From positions 27,744 to 91,743 of the forward strand of contig MEOG01000126.1 in assembly GCA_001769125.1 (NCBI GenBank): DNA of 64,000 bases, in the 5' to 3' direction. Source of the stretch: Bacteroidetes bacterium GWF2_35_48 (lineage in GTDB: Bacteria > Bacteroidota > Bacteroidia > Bacteroidales > GWF2-35-48). Both the position numbers and the translations under genes were made by a program. Below the pieces are notes generated by a model. That model was not told the origin of the DNA, ran no database searches, and saw only the letters and a list, made by a program, of their open reading frames with translations. This document shows, piece by piece, positions 1-8,084 of this stretch. Position 1 is the stretch's first letter. Each line of letters opens with the position of its first letter.

Positions 1-92
1 TCCCAAAATCCAAAGCTGCCTGTAAGAAAATTGATCCTGAAAATGTTAAAGAACTCGTGAATTTATTACATAATGAAGCAAAAGTAATTTAA
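1..92 (+). CDS. etfB: Electron transfer flavoprotein beta subunit, C-terminal end (partial)
   Basis: An open frame enters from the left edge (codons from base 3) and ends at a TAA at 90-92. The last 29 residues end in 'ENVKELVNLLHNEAKVI', which resembles the C-terminal tail of EtfB proteins. It is followed after 93 bp by a complete etfA on the same strand, the usual etfBA order. EtfB and EtfA form the heterodimer that carries electrons from acyl-CoA dehydrogenases. Identity rests on the short tail plus the neighbour; the AMP-binding part lies outside the window. Confidence 0.75.
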   Translation, partial: PKSKAACKKIDPENVKELVNLLHNEAKVI

Positions 93-93
93 C

Positions 94-154
94 CCTATTG
101 TAACATCGTCCCATGGGACGATGCTACAATAGGTAAAGGGACGATGTTACATTA
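94..154. repeat. CATG-centred palindrome between etfB and etfA (family P1)
   Basis: Bases 94-133 form a 40-nt hairpin centred on CCATGG with a single A/C mismatch in the arms (cctattgta-a-catcgtcc / ggacgatg-c-tacaatagg). A further half-copy (gggacgatgttacatta) follows at 138-154. The same core (ATCGTyCCATGrrACGAT) recurs in five other intergenic sites of this window. It lies 2 bp after the etfB stop and 32 bp before etfA, so it could set the etfB/etfA expression ratio; that role is inference. Confidence 0.8.
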
Positions 155-185
155 AGGTAAAATATTAATTAAAAAAACCGAAAAA

Positions 186-1157
186 ATGTCAGTACTAGTA
201 TATACAGAAAATTGGGATGGAAAGTTTAAGAAACTGTCCTTTGAATTAATTTCTTATGCAAATGAAATTGCAAAAAAACTGAATTCAACAGTAGTTGCGC
301 TATCTATTGGAAATGTTGCTGAGGATGAATTAAAACTTCTCGGCAATTATGGCGCTACAAAAGTTTTGTCTGTTGTTCATGATAAAATAAAAGGACTCGA
401 CAATCAGGTTTTTACTTCTATTATAGCGCAGGCTGTAGAGAAAGAAAAATCAACAGTTGTCGTATTCGCACATAATAATACAGGAAAAGCTATTGCTCCT
501 CGTCTGTCAGTGCGCCTAAAAGCCGGATTGGTAGCCGGAGTTACTGCTGTTCCTGCTTCTTTTAAACCTTTTACAGTTGTGAAAAAAGTTTTTACATCAA
601 AAGCTTTGTCTACAGTTGTTGTGAATACTCCGGTGCAAATTGTTACTCTTTTGCAAAATACTTATGGAATAATTGAAACGGCTACTCCTGTTGTGGTTGA
701 AGCATTTCATCCACAGATTCAGGATGCAGAATTCACTACAGATATAAAAGAAGTTTCAAAAGTAACGGGTAAGATTTTATTAACCGATGCAGAGATTGTT
801 GTTTCTGGTGGTCGTGGTATGAAAGGTCCTGAAAATTGGGGCGTAATTGAAGAATTGGCTTCTTTACTGGGTGCAGCCACAGCATGTTCCAGACCTGTTT
901 CAGATGAAGGTTGGAGACCGCATGATGAACATACTGGTCAAACCGGTAAAGTTATTGCGCCGAATCTGTACATTGCAGCAGGTATTTCAGGAGCTATTCA
1001 GCATCTTGGAGGTGTCAGCGGTTCAAAATGTATTGTTGCAATAAATAAAGATCCTGATGCTCCGATTTTTGAAGCTGCAGATTACGGTATTGTTGGCGAT
1101 GTACTGAAAGTACTTCCGGAAATGATTGCTGCTGTGAAAGAATTGAAAAATAGTTAG
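186..1157 (+). CDS. etfA: Electron transfer flavoprotein alpha subunit
   Basis: The 323-residue protein has the normal EtfA length. The N-terminal half is the ETF alpha/beta domain. The C-terminal ~125 residues are the FAD-binding domain, with 'SGGRGMKGPENWGVI', 'RPVSDEGWRPHDEHTGQTG', 'YIAAGISGAIQHLGG' and 'NKDPDAPIFEAADYGIVGD', all hallmark FAD contacts in this family. With EtfB it accepts electrons from acyl-CoA and related dehydrogenases in the cytoplasm and passes them to a quinone reductase. The ATG follows an A-rich leader after a hairpin repeat. A strong terminator follows at 1197-1235. Confidence 0.96.
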   Translation: MSVLVYTENWDGKFKKLSFELISYANEIAKKLNSTVVALSIGNVAEDELKLLGNYGATKVLSVVHDKIKGLDNQVFTSIIAQAVEKEKSTVVVFAHNNTGKAIAPRLSVRLKAGLVAGVTAVPASFKPFTVVKKVFTSKALSTVVVNTPVQIVTLLQNTYGIIETATPVVVEAFHPQIQDAEFTTDIKEVSKVTGKILLTDAEIVVSGGRGMKGPENWGVIEELASLLGAATACSRPVSDEGWRPHDEHTGQTGKVIAPNLYIAAGISGAIQHLGGVSGSKCIVAINKDPDAPIFEAADYGIVGDVLKVLPEMIAAVKELKNS

Positions 1158-1196
1158 TAGTTTTTTTTCATTATTAAATTTGTTTTTTATTATAGC

Positions 1197-1235
1197 AAAA
1201 ATCGTCATTCTGAATTTCAGGATGACGATTTTTTT
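1197..1235 (+). terminator. Rho-independent terminator after etfA
   Basis: Perfect 8-bp arms 'atcgtcat' and 'atgacgat', extended by A/T pairs, enclose a 13-nt loop and are followed by a run of seven T. It sits 40 bp after the etfA stop with no other plus-strand gene between. Confidence 0.8.
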
Positions 1236-1344
1236 ATGATTTATTTGTTAATTTTTTTCTGATAAAAATCATCTAAATTGATTTAGATTTATTGGTTTAA
1301 AATAATATATTTGCAAAAAAGAAAATAAGAAATTTTTAAAAATA

Positions 1345-2382
1345 ATGATTATGGCAAAGAAAATATATTTAGCATTAATTTCTGTAATGATGTTTTTCCA
1401 AATCAATGCAGGAAATGTAAATGATTTAACTCATGATCTGGATGGAGCAGTAAATTGTTTTATAGAATATAATGGAAAGATTTACGCCGGTGGTTCATTT
1501 GAGATAAATGGCAAGCTGGGAAAAGGAATAGCCTTGTGGGAAAACAAAAAATGGAACTGTGTGGGCGATGGCATTACTGAAGGAAACATTCAGTGTTTTG
1601 CGGAATTTAATGGGAAACTTTATGCCGGCGGAAGTTTTAAGCTTGCCCATTCCCGAGAAATTGCTTCTGTTGCATGCTGGGACGGGAAAAAATGGAAACC
1701 TGTAGGGAAAGCTTTTAATAAAATGGTTTGGACTTTAGGTGTATTTAATAATCAATTATTTGCTGGAGGTTATTTTACACAAAATGCTGAAAATTCTACA
1801 AAATATCTGGCAAAATGGAACGGTAAAGACTGGACAGAAGCAGGCGGTGGCATGAATAAACATGTTTTTACACTCAAAGTTTATAACAACGAATTATATG
1901 TTGGCGGGGCATTTACCAAAGCAGGAGAAGCCGATGTAAAATATCTCGCAAAATGGAACGGTTCCGATTTTCAAGCTTGCGAAAAAGGTGTGGACGGAAT
2001 GGTAAAAAGCCTTGCTGTATTTAAAGAACAGCTCTATGTGAGCGGTTATTTTACACATGCCGGAGATTCTGTTTCTGTTTGTATTGCTTCGTGGAATGGA
2101 GAAAAATGGTCAGCAGTGGAAGGTCTTGACATTGATAATTACATCAGTGATATGGCTGTTGCGGGAGACAGATTGTTTATTGTCGGTAATTTTGAACATC
2201 TTTCCAAATTGAAACGATCAAACGGCATTGCTGAATTTAATGGTAATAAATGGACAAATATTCCAACGAAATCTGTAAACGGTGCTACTTCCGTTTATTG
2301 TCTGCCTAACGCTATTTATGTTTCCGGTTCTGATAGTGATCGGGAAATAATGAAACCCAAAGTTTTAAGAATAACGAATTAG
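1345..2382 (+). CDS. Secreted beta-propeller-like repeat protein
   Basis: The 345-residue product has a hydrophobic signal peptide (about residues 1-22, ending near 'QINAGN') and then at least six repeats of roughly 45 residues. Each repeat has a 'LYVGGAFTKAGE'-like strand pair followed by a tryptophan-glycine motif such as 'LAKWNGKDW'. The periodicity resembles Kelch or delta-60 propeller blades, so a closed beta-propeller exported to the periplasm or surface is likely. No catalytic motif is visible. A second ATG lies two codons in (MAKK) and is an equally plausible start. A TATATTTG -7-like box is at 1306-1313, but the -33 element is weak. Confidence 0.75.
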   Translation: MIMAKKIYLALISVMMFFQINAGNVNDLTHDLDGAVNCFIEYNGKIYAGGSFEINGKLGKGIALWENKKWNCVGDGITEGNIQCFAEFNGKLYAGGSFKLAHSREIASVACWDGKKWKPVGKAFNKMVWTLGVFNNQLFAGGYFTQNAENSTKYLAKWNGKDWTEAGGGMNKHVFTLKVYNNELYVGGAFTKAGEADVKYLAKWNGSDFQACEKGVDGMVKSLAVFKEQLYVSGYFTHAGDSVSVCIASWNGEKWSAVEGLDIDNYISDMAVAGDRLFIVGNFEHLSKLKRSNGIAEFNGNKWTNIPTKSVNGATSVYCLPNAIYVSGSDSDREIMKPKVLRITN

Positions 2383-2414
2383 AAAAAAGGCTGTTCGAAA
2401 GACAGCCTTTTTTC
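2383..2414 (+). terminator. Rho-independent terminator after the propeller gene
   Basis: The stem 'aaaaaaggctgt' / 'acagccttttttc' with a 7-nt loop begins directly after the TAG stop. It has a T-rich 3' side and can act for the plus strand. Confidence 0.85.
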
Positions 2415-2421
2415 TTGGCTA

Positions 2422-2491
2422 ATCAAGATGTTCCACATCTTAAGGTGTTTGTGCACATTGTCCAATATCACAGGATGTGGAACATCTTGAT
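2422..2491. repeat. 18-bp inverted repeat (family P3, copy 1)
   Basis: Perfect arms 'atcaagatgttccacatc' (2422-2439) and 'gatgtggaacatcttgat' (2474-2491) enclose 34 nt. A partial third copy (tggagcatctta) follows. A diverged copy of the same motif pair lies at 41202-41266, so this is a dispersed repeat rather than a terminator of a local gene. Confidence 0.8.
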
Positions 2492-2583
2492 AGTGGAGCA
2501 TCTTAATAATAATCTCTAATAAAGTTTTTTATTAGAAAATAAAGTAATTATTTTGCTTTACAATCAAACAATCATTTGTCATA

Positions 2584-3561
2584 ATGAATCTTTTTCTTCA
2601 AAAATTAATTATAAATCTTACGTTCCTTGGAAAGAAAGCGCATGAACGCGCCGGGTATTTAACAAAAAGAGAGCGCTTACAGATTTTAAGAAATTTCAGG
2701 ATTAATTTAAAACGCTCGCTGCTCGATACAATGTTTATTTCTATGGGAGTTTTAAGCGCGGGCTTTGGCTTGCGTGGTTTTTTGCTGCCCAATAAATTTG
2801 TTGATGGAGGTGCTACAGGGGTTTCTCTGCTTATATCTCAAATGACAGGTCTGGAGCTTGCTTTTTTGCTTATAACGATAAATATTCCTTTTATTTTTCT
2901 CGGATACAAAGTAATAGGGAAATTATTTTCATTAAAAACAGCTCTTGCTATAACCTCTCTGGCTATATGTGTTGCCGTTTTTCCTTATCCGGAAATTACA
3001 AATGATAAACTTCTTGTAGCAGTGTTTGGCGGTTTTTTCTTAGGTTCCGGAATTGGCTTGTCTATCAGAGGGGGTGCTGTTATTGATGGTACAGAAGTTC
3101 TTGCTATTTATCTGAGTAAAAAAATTAAATTTACAATTGGCGATATTATTTTAATTATTAATATAGTGATTTTTTCATTCGCTGCTTATTTATTATCTGT
3201 TGAGGCTGCATTGTATTCGATTTTAACGTATATTTCAGCTTCAAAAATGGTTGATTATATTACAGAAGGTATTGAAGAATTTTCAGGAGTAACAATTATC
3301 TCAAAACATTCTGATAAAATAAGGGAAATGATTATAAATAAAATGGGCAGGGGTGTAACAATTTTTAAAGGAGAAAGAGGTTTTGAGAATAAGCGGCAGA
3401 ATGTTGAAATTAATATTGTTTACACTGTTATTACACGACTTGAAATAAACAAGCTGCAAACAGAAATTGAAAAAATTGACGAAAATGCATTTATTGTAAT
3501 CAATAGTATTAAAGATACAAAAGGGGGGATGATAAAAAAACGACCACTAAAAAAATTATAA
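2584..3561 (+). CDS. YitT family membrane protein (DUF161 plus DUF2179)
   Basis: The 325-residue protein has an N-terminal cytosolic extension, five to six hydrophobic segments between about residues 50 and 225 (for example 'FISMGVLSAGFGLRGFLLPN', with the typical 'NKFVDGGATGVSLL' motif) and a C-terminal DUF2179-like domain (about 235-320). This is the YitT architecture, a widespread inner-membrane family of unknown substrate. The stop is 1 bp from the start of the SiaB-like gene, so the two are almost certainly co-transcribed. The extension before the first membrane segment is longer than usual, so a later start (for instance M44 or M53) cannot be excluded. Confidence 0.85.
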   Translation: MNLFLQKLIINLTFLGKKAHERAGYLTKRERLQILRNFRINLKRSLLDTMFISMGVLSAGFGLRGFLLPNKFVDGGATGVSLLISQMTGLELAFLLITINIPFIFLGYKVIGKLFSLKTALAITSLAICVAVFPYPEITNDKLLVAVFGGFFLGSGIGLSIRGGAVIDGTEVLAIYLSKKIKFTIGDIILIINIVIFSFAAYLLSVEAALYSILTYISASKMVDYITEGIEEFSGVTIISKHSDKIREMIINKMGRGVTIFKGERGFENKRQNVEINIVYTVITRLEINKLQTEIEKIDENAFIVINSIKDTKGGMIKKRPLKKL

Positions 3562-3562
3562 T

Positions 3563-4672
3563 ATGGATATCCGTACGAATTACCGCTTTTTCAGAGAACT
3601 TAAAAAAGATACACTCAGCTTTGTTTATCAGGGAGTGATAAATGATGAGTTTACGGAAAAGATTATGAGTATGACATCGCAGAATCTTTCAAACGAGAAA
3701 GAAGATACGGTTATCAGAAAAAGATTAGCCTTTCTTGTTGCAGAGAGTTTTCAGAATATAGTTAGGTATGCCGATCCCCCAAAAGAATCTGTTAATCTTA
3801 CCCAGAAAAAAAGTATTTTTCTTCTGCGCGAATCTGGAAATTTTTATTTCGTAATTTCTGCAAATATCATTGACAAAAAGACTAAAGACGTTATTTCAAA
3901 AAAACTTACAGGTATCAATAATTTATCACAGGAAGAGCTTAAAGCTTTATATCTTGATATATTAAGCAATCAGAGCTTTTCTGAAAAAGGGGGTGCAGGG
4001 CTTGGAATGATAGAAATGGCGCGTAAAACCGGACAAAAGCTGGATTTTCATTTTGAAAAAATATCTGAAGAATTTTATCTGTTTTATTTTCAGTTAAAGC
4101 TATCAAAAGGGGGGAAACAGAATGCCGCGAGTTCCTGTGTTACCTTATCGCTCTCCGATTCAATTCTGCTGCACTCATTAATGGCTGAAAACCATTTACA
4201 GATGATATTCAAGGGCGATCTTAGCTCCGATTCAATACAGCCAGTTTTAAATATTATTGAACGTAATATTGATACATCTGATGAGCTATACAATCTGAAA
4301 AAAATTATGCATCATTTCCTGTCTGAATTATTGCGAAATGTAGCAAAACATTCTTACAGTAAAAATAAAAGGGCGCATGGAATTTTATCTATCGCAGAAG
4401 AAGAAGGAAAGCATATCATTTCTACAGGAAATTATATTTTAAATACACAGGTTCCGGCATTGAAATTATATCTTGATAAGCTGAATGCAACGAATAAAGA
4501 TGAGTTAAATCTAACCTATTACAAGCATTTAAAAAATTGGGATCAGATAGAGACTGATTTTTATGGTTTCGGTCTTATTGATATAGCACGTAATACCCAG
4601 GTTAAAATTAGCTACGATTTTGTTGAAGCCGATGAAGAGCTTTCTTTTTTTACGATAAGTATTATATACTGA
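3563..4672 (+). CDS. Tandem SiaB-like histidine-kinase-fold protein
   Basis: The 369 residues divide into two similar halves, each resembling a SiaB/HATPase_c-like module. The first has an N-box-like 'AESFQNIVRYA' (60-70) and a glycine loop 'KGGAGLGMIEMA' (142-153). The second has 'SELLRNVAKHS' (254-264) and 'FYGFGLIDIA' (333-342). SiaB-family kinases normally have one module of about 180 residues and phosphorylate a SiaC-type partner, opposing a PP2C/SpoIIE phosphatase. The second glycine loop has lost the GxGxG pattern and may be a regulatory pseudokinase half; that is inference. Co-transcribed with yitT. A TPR-SpoIIE phosphatase is encoded at 31.6 kb. Confidence 0.7.
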   Translation: MDIRTNYRFFRELKKDTLSFVYQGVINDEFTEKIMSMTSQNLSNEKEDTVIRKRLAFLVAESFQNIVRYADPPKESVNLTQKKSIFLLRESGNFYFVISANIIDKKTKDVISKKLTGINNLSQEELKALYLDILSNQSFSEKGGAGLGMIEMARKTGQKLDFHFEKISEEFYLFYFQLKLSKGGKQNAASSCVTLSLSDSILLHSLMAENHLQMIFKGDLSSDSIQPVLNIIERNIDTSDELYNLKKIMHHFLSELLRNVAKHSYSKNKRAHGILSIAEEEGKHIISTGNYILNTQVPALKLYLDKLNATNKDELNLTYYKHLKNWDQIETDFYGFGLIDIARNTQVKISYDFVEADEELSFFTISIIY

Positions 4673-4694
4673 GAATAAGAGTTTTTTTGCAACA

Positions 4695-5843
4695 CTATAC
4701 ACCAAACATCAACTCCACAATCCTCTTATAATCCTCTTCCTCTAATTTATGATGATATCCGGTAATTTTATTTTTTGAAAGAAGCTCAAAGATTTCTGTT
4801 TTATGTGAATCATTTAATCCTAGTTCTTTAAGAGAAACAGGGCAGTTCAGTGATGCGAAAAATTTTTCAATTTCAGATATAGTTTCATTGGCATTGTTAA
4901 CTCCGAATACATTTTTTCCAAGCAAAGAAATCCGATCTTTAATTTTTTCTTTTTGTAATTTCAACCAAGCAGGATATGCTACAGATAATGTTGCGCCGTG
5001 AGGAAAATCATAGAGCATAGATAAGGTATGACCAATATCGTGAACGCCCCAGTCGCCGGATGTTGCCCGACCATAGCTTGTAGAGCCATTAAGCGCACAG
5101 GTAGCCGCCCACATGACTCTCGAACGGTAGTGATAATTTTCAGGGTTCGCTAAAAGCAAGGGCGCAATTTCTATAGCTTCTTTAATTATAGATTCTGCAA
5201 AACGATCTGAAAGGCTTGCATCACCATAAGCAAAGTAGGCTTCAAGTGTATGAGCAATCAGGTCAACGATTCCATAAGCAGTCTGGTCTTTGGGGACTGA
5301 ATAGGTGTATTGCGGATCAAGAAATGAATATTTGGGATACATGAGATTCATTCCGAAACCGATTTTTTCTTTTGTTTCGTGGTTTTGTAAAACAGCATAG
5401 GGATTCATTTCTGTGCCTGTTGCAGCAAGTGTGAGAACCGCTATAACGGGAATGTTGGTTCGCGGCTTTATTTTTGACTTCATCACATCCCACGGATCGA
5501 GAGGTTCTTTTATGCAAACAGAGACCAGTTTTGCTGTATCTATAACACTTCCTCCGCCAACAGCCACGATAAAATCTGCCTGGCTTTCTTTTCCTTTTTC
5601 AGCAGCCTTTCTTGCATCATCAATAATGGGATTGGCTTTTATTCCACTATACTCTGCAATTGTAATTCCACAATCATTCAATTGTTTTACTACTGCATCA
5701 TAAATTCCGTTTGATTTTACAGAGCCTTTGCCATATATGAGCAATGCTTTGTTCCCTAACGGACTTACTGTTTTTTGCATTCCCTGAATTACATTTTTTC
5801 CAAAGAACACACAGGTTGGGTTGTATACGATGAAATTTTCCAT
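4695..5843 (-). CDS. Iron-containing alcohol dehydrogenase (YqhD/butanol dehydrogenase type)
   Basis: The cytosolic oxidoreductase has 382 residues from 'MENFIVYNPTCVFFGKN'. The 'GGGSVIDTAK' nucleotide-binding loop, 'TLAATGTEMN', and metal-ligand segments 'YGIVDLIAHTLEAYF' and 'HDIGHTLSMLYDFPHGATLS' identify the Fe-ADH family, closest in style to NADPH-dependent aldehyde/butanol dehydrogenases. I chose the internal ATG at 5843 rather than 5921. The family begins with this motif, and the upstream extension reads through a CATG-centred palindromic repeat (5885-5904), which is not coding in other places. Physiological substrate is unknown. Confidence 0.92.
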   Translation of the reverse strand: MENFIVYNPTCVFFGKNVIQGMQKTVSPLGNKALLIYGKGSVKSNGIYDAVVKQLNDCGITIAEYSGIKANPIIDDARKAAEKGKESQADFIVAVGGGSVIDTAKLVSVCIKEPLDPWDVMKSKIKPRTNIPVIAVLTLAATGTEMNPYAVLQNHETKEKIGFGMNLMYPKYSFLDPQYTYSVPKDQTAYGIVDLIAHTLEAYFAYGDASLSDRFAESIIKEAIEIAPLLLANPENYHYRSRVMWAATCALNGSTSYGRATSGDWGVHDIGHTLSMLYDFPHGATLSVAYPAWLKLQKEKIKDRISLLGKNVFGVNNANETISEIEKFFASLNCPVSLKELGLNDSHKTEIFELLSKNKITGYHHKLEEEDYKRIVELMFGV

Positions 5844-5879
5844 TTTCTTGTTTATTTGATTTAATTTGAATTGTGTTTG

Positions 5880-5910
5880 TAAATAATCGTTCCATGGAAC
5901 GATTCTACAA
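5880..5910. repeat. CATG-centred palindrome (family P1)
   Basis: Perfect 20-bp palindrome 'aatcgttccatggaacgatt' at 5885-5904. It lies between the TMTC-like gene (stop at 5928) and the alcohol dehydrogenase start (5843), inside a spurious ORF extension. Confidence 0.85.
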
Positions 5911-5927
5911 TTCACAATCAATAATTC

Positions 5928-7994
5928 TTAATTCTTCTTTTCCCTTTTTGCCTTAACCTCCATTGCTTTGCTGATATATAAATCTGCCTTTTCTTTATTG
6001 TTCAAATAACCGTAAGTAACGCCAAGGTTGTAATAAACCTGGTCATCGTTCGGGTCTAATTGCATTGCTTTTTCGAAGTTTTCAATTGATTTTTCGAATT
6101 GTTTTTTCATACCATAAGCAACGCCTAAATCGCGAAAGGCTGTTGCGCTGCTGGCTTTTATTTTTACAGCTTTTTCAAGAAAAAAGATGGATGAATCGAG
6201 ATTATTTTTATATCTTCCATATAGATTTCCCAGGCCATAGTTTACCTCAAATCTATTCTGATTTATTTTATATAAATCGTTCCAGATACGGAATTTATGT
6301 TCGAAATTATCGTAGCGCGCAAGAATAATATCCATATTCGTAAAAACTCTTTCATAATTCGGATTTTGCTTTAATATTTTTTTGTAAGCAATAACAGTGC
6401 TGTCATAATCTTTGTTGTACTCATAATGCGCATTTCCAAGAAGTAGCAGCGCATCCGTGTATGTCGGATGAATGGCAACCGATTTTCGTAAATATACAAG
6501 CGCTTTTTTCAGAAACGCATCTCTGTTTGCTTCATTACCGGGCTTTGTAGCGGTTTCAATAAGTTTTCCACCTGCCGAACAATTACTCTTTGCGCTGTTT
6601 TCAGAAACAGTTACATCATGTGTAAAAAGAGTTAAATCATCTTTCCAAACAGGATTCCTGCTTATTGTTTTAAAAGAATATAATCCGAGAATTGCAATAA
6701 TCATAAATCCTAATACCCCCGCAGACACATTGCCGGGTAAGAATTTTGAAACACGTGAAACAAGATAATAGGAGAGAATAAGGCAAAAGCCCAGGGATGA
6801 AATGTAAACAAAGCGTTCATTCATGAATGTTCCGACTGGGAAGAAAATGTTTGAAACAATAGAGATTGTACTTAAAAAAAGAATAACGCCAAATGCTACG
6901 ATAGATTTTCTTTTCAGTCCTATGAGTGCATAAACTCCCAGTAACAGATATGCAACTGCTGCAATAACCGGAGAAATATCGTCCCACGACATTTTCGGAA
7001 TATGATAAGGATAGTAATCAAATGTAAGCGGATGTGGGAAAATTATAAGTTTTATATATACGCCGAGGGTGTAGAAAATAGTTGCAAATTTTTCACTGCC
7101 TGTCATATATAAAAAAGGATTGTTCATTAGTTCTTTCGCAACTTCAACAGAAAAAGTGCCCAAAACTTTCTGGCGGATAATAAGGAAAATGATTGTTGCG
7201 AAAATAAGAGGGAATAATGATTTTAAATTTTTTCCGATTTTATAATCAGTGAAGATATAGACAGCGATTGGTATCACAGCAAGAAACGTAATGGCATTTT
7301 CTTTAGACATGAGTCCAAGAAAAAAACAAATTGCGCTGAAAATAAGATACAGAATTTTATTACTGTCAAGATAACGCAAAGTGAATAACAATGCTGCAAG
7401 CGCTCCCATAAAAGTCATAATTTCATCACGACCCTTAATGTTAGCAATAACTTCTGTATGTATGGGATGCGCGATAAACAAAAGAGTCGTTAAAAAGGGG
7501 AGTGAAAAATACCAGTGCTTCGTTTCATATTTAATAAGTAATCGGCATAAAACAATGTAGAGCAGTATTCCTGTCAGCGCGTATAATAAGATATTAATAA
7601 AATGGCTGAGAGCAGGGTTGTTTGGAGAAAATTGCCATTCAATAGCAAAGGTGATAAGGGAAAGTGGTCTGTATCTTCCTCCGGCAACAAGATTTTTCTT
7701 AACGCCAAAAAAACCGGTAAATCCATCGTTTTCCAATATTTCTTTTATGCCGTCAAAGCCTTTTTTTGTAAACTGGTTTTGAGTGATAACAATTGCATCG
7801 TCTAATGCGTAGTCGTGGTTAAGCGTGTTGAAATATAAAGCAAATGTAAACAATGCAATAATTCCATAAATCATCCATTTATTTGAAGGAATTCCGGTTA
7901 TATTTATTGACACCTGAGCAGGAGCAGAAGGAGCTATTTTTACTTCTTCTTTTTTTATTTTGCTGTCGTGTATTTTTTTCTTTTGTGGTTTCAT
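5928..7994 (-). CDS. TMTC-like multi-pass membrane protein with C-terminal TPRs
   Basis: The 688-residue protein begins with a short basic tail (about 1-35), followed by about ten transmembrane helices (40-440) and four or more tetratricopeptide repeats (about 480-680, for example 'DQVYYNLGVTYGYLNNKEKA'). The segment 'HPIHTEVIANIKGRDEI' matches the conserved loop of TMTC/DUF1736 proteins, and an early 'NHDYALDDAIVI' supplies the acidic pair typical of GT-C glycosyltransferases. A lipid-linked-sugar-dependent glycosyltransferase is therefore plausible, as with eukaryotic O-mannosyl TMTCs, but the activity here is inference. A second membrane-plus-TPR protein of the same length is at 29.5-31.6 kb. 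Confidence 0.8.
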   Translation of the reverse strand: MKPQKKKIHDSKIKKEEVKIAPSAPAQVSINITGIPSNKWMIYGIIALFTFALYFNTLNHDYALDDAIVITQNQFTKKGFDGIKEILENDGFTGFFGVKKNLVAGGRYRPLSLITFAIEWQFSPNNPALSHFINILLYALTGILLYIVLCRLLIKYETKHWYFSLPFLTTLLFIAHPIHTEVIANIKGRDEIMTFMGALAALLFTLRYLDSNKILYLIFSAICFFLGLMSKENAITFLAVIPIAVYIFTDYKIGKNLKSLFPLIFATIIFLIIRQKVLGTFSVEVAKELMNNPFLYMTGSEKFATIFYTLGVYIKLIIFPHPLTFDYYPYHIPKMSWDDISPVIAAVAYLLLGVYALIGLKRKSIVAFGVILFLSTISIVSNIFFPVGTFMNERFVYISSLGFCLILSYYLVSRVSKFLPGNVSAGVLGFMIIAILGLYSFKTISRNPVWKDDLTLFTHDVTVSENSAKSNCSAGGKLIETATKPGNEANRDAFLKKALVYLRKSVAIHPTYTDALLLLGNAHYEYNKDYDSTVIAYKKILKQNPNYERVFTNMDIILARYDNFEHKFRIWNDLYKINQNRFEVNYGLGNLYGRYKNNLDSSIFFLEKAVKIKASSATAFRDLGVAYGMKKQFEKSIENFEKAMQLDPNDDQVYYNLGVTYGYLNNKEKADLYISKAMEVKAKREKKN

Positions 7995-8032
7995 TGTGTT
8001 TTTTTTTGTGGTTCAGTTTTTTTGATGTAGGC

Positions 8033-8084
8033 AAGGATTTAACTGTGGAATCGTTCCATGGAACGATTCCACAGTTAAATCCTT
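8033..8084. repeat. 52-bp perfect palindrome (family P1, longest copy)
   Basis: Bases 8033-8084 read identically on both strands, from 'aaggatttaactgtggaatc' through the CCATGG centre to its exact complement. It is the longest and most perfect of the P1 repeats. It overlaps the last codon and stop (TAA at 8075-8077) of the minus-strand mscS gene, so one arm supplies the end of that gene. As RNA it would form a very stable hairpin at the mscS 3' end. Confidence 0.9.

Noticed and set aside
5413-5703. 96-aa plus-strand ORF antisense to the alcohol dehydrogenase
   Set aside because: Entirely within the conserved catalytic region of the dehydrogenase on the other strand.
5844-5921. Longer start for the iron alcohol dehydrogenase (ORF track start at 5921)
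   Set aside because: The extension translates a CATG palindromic repeat, and the conserved protein start (MENFIVYNPT) matches the ATG at 5843.
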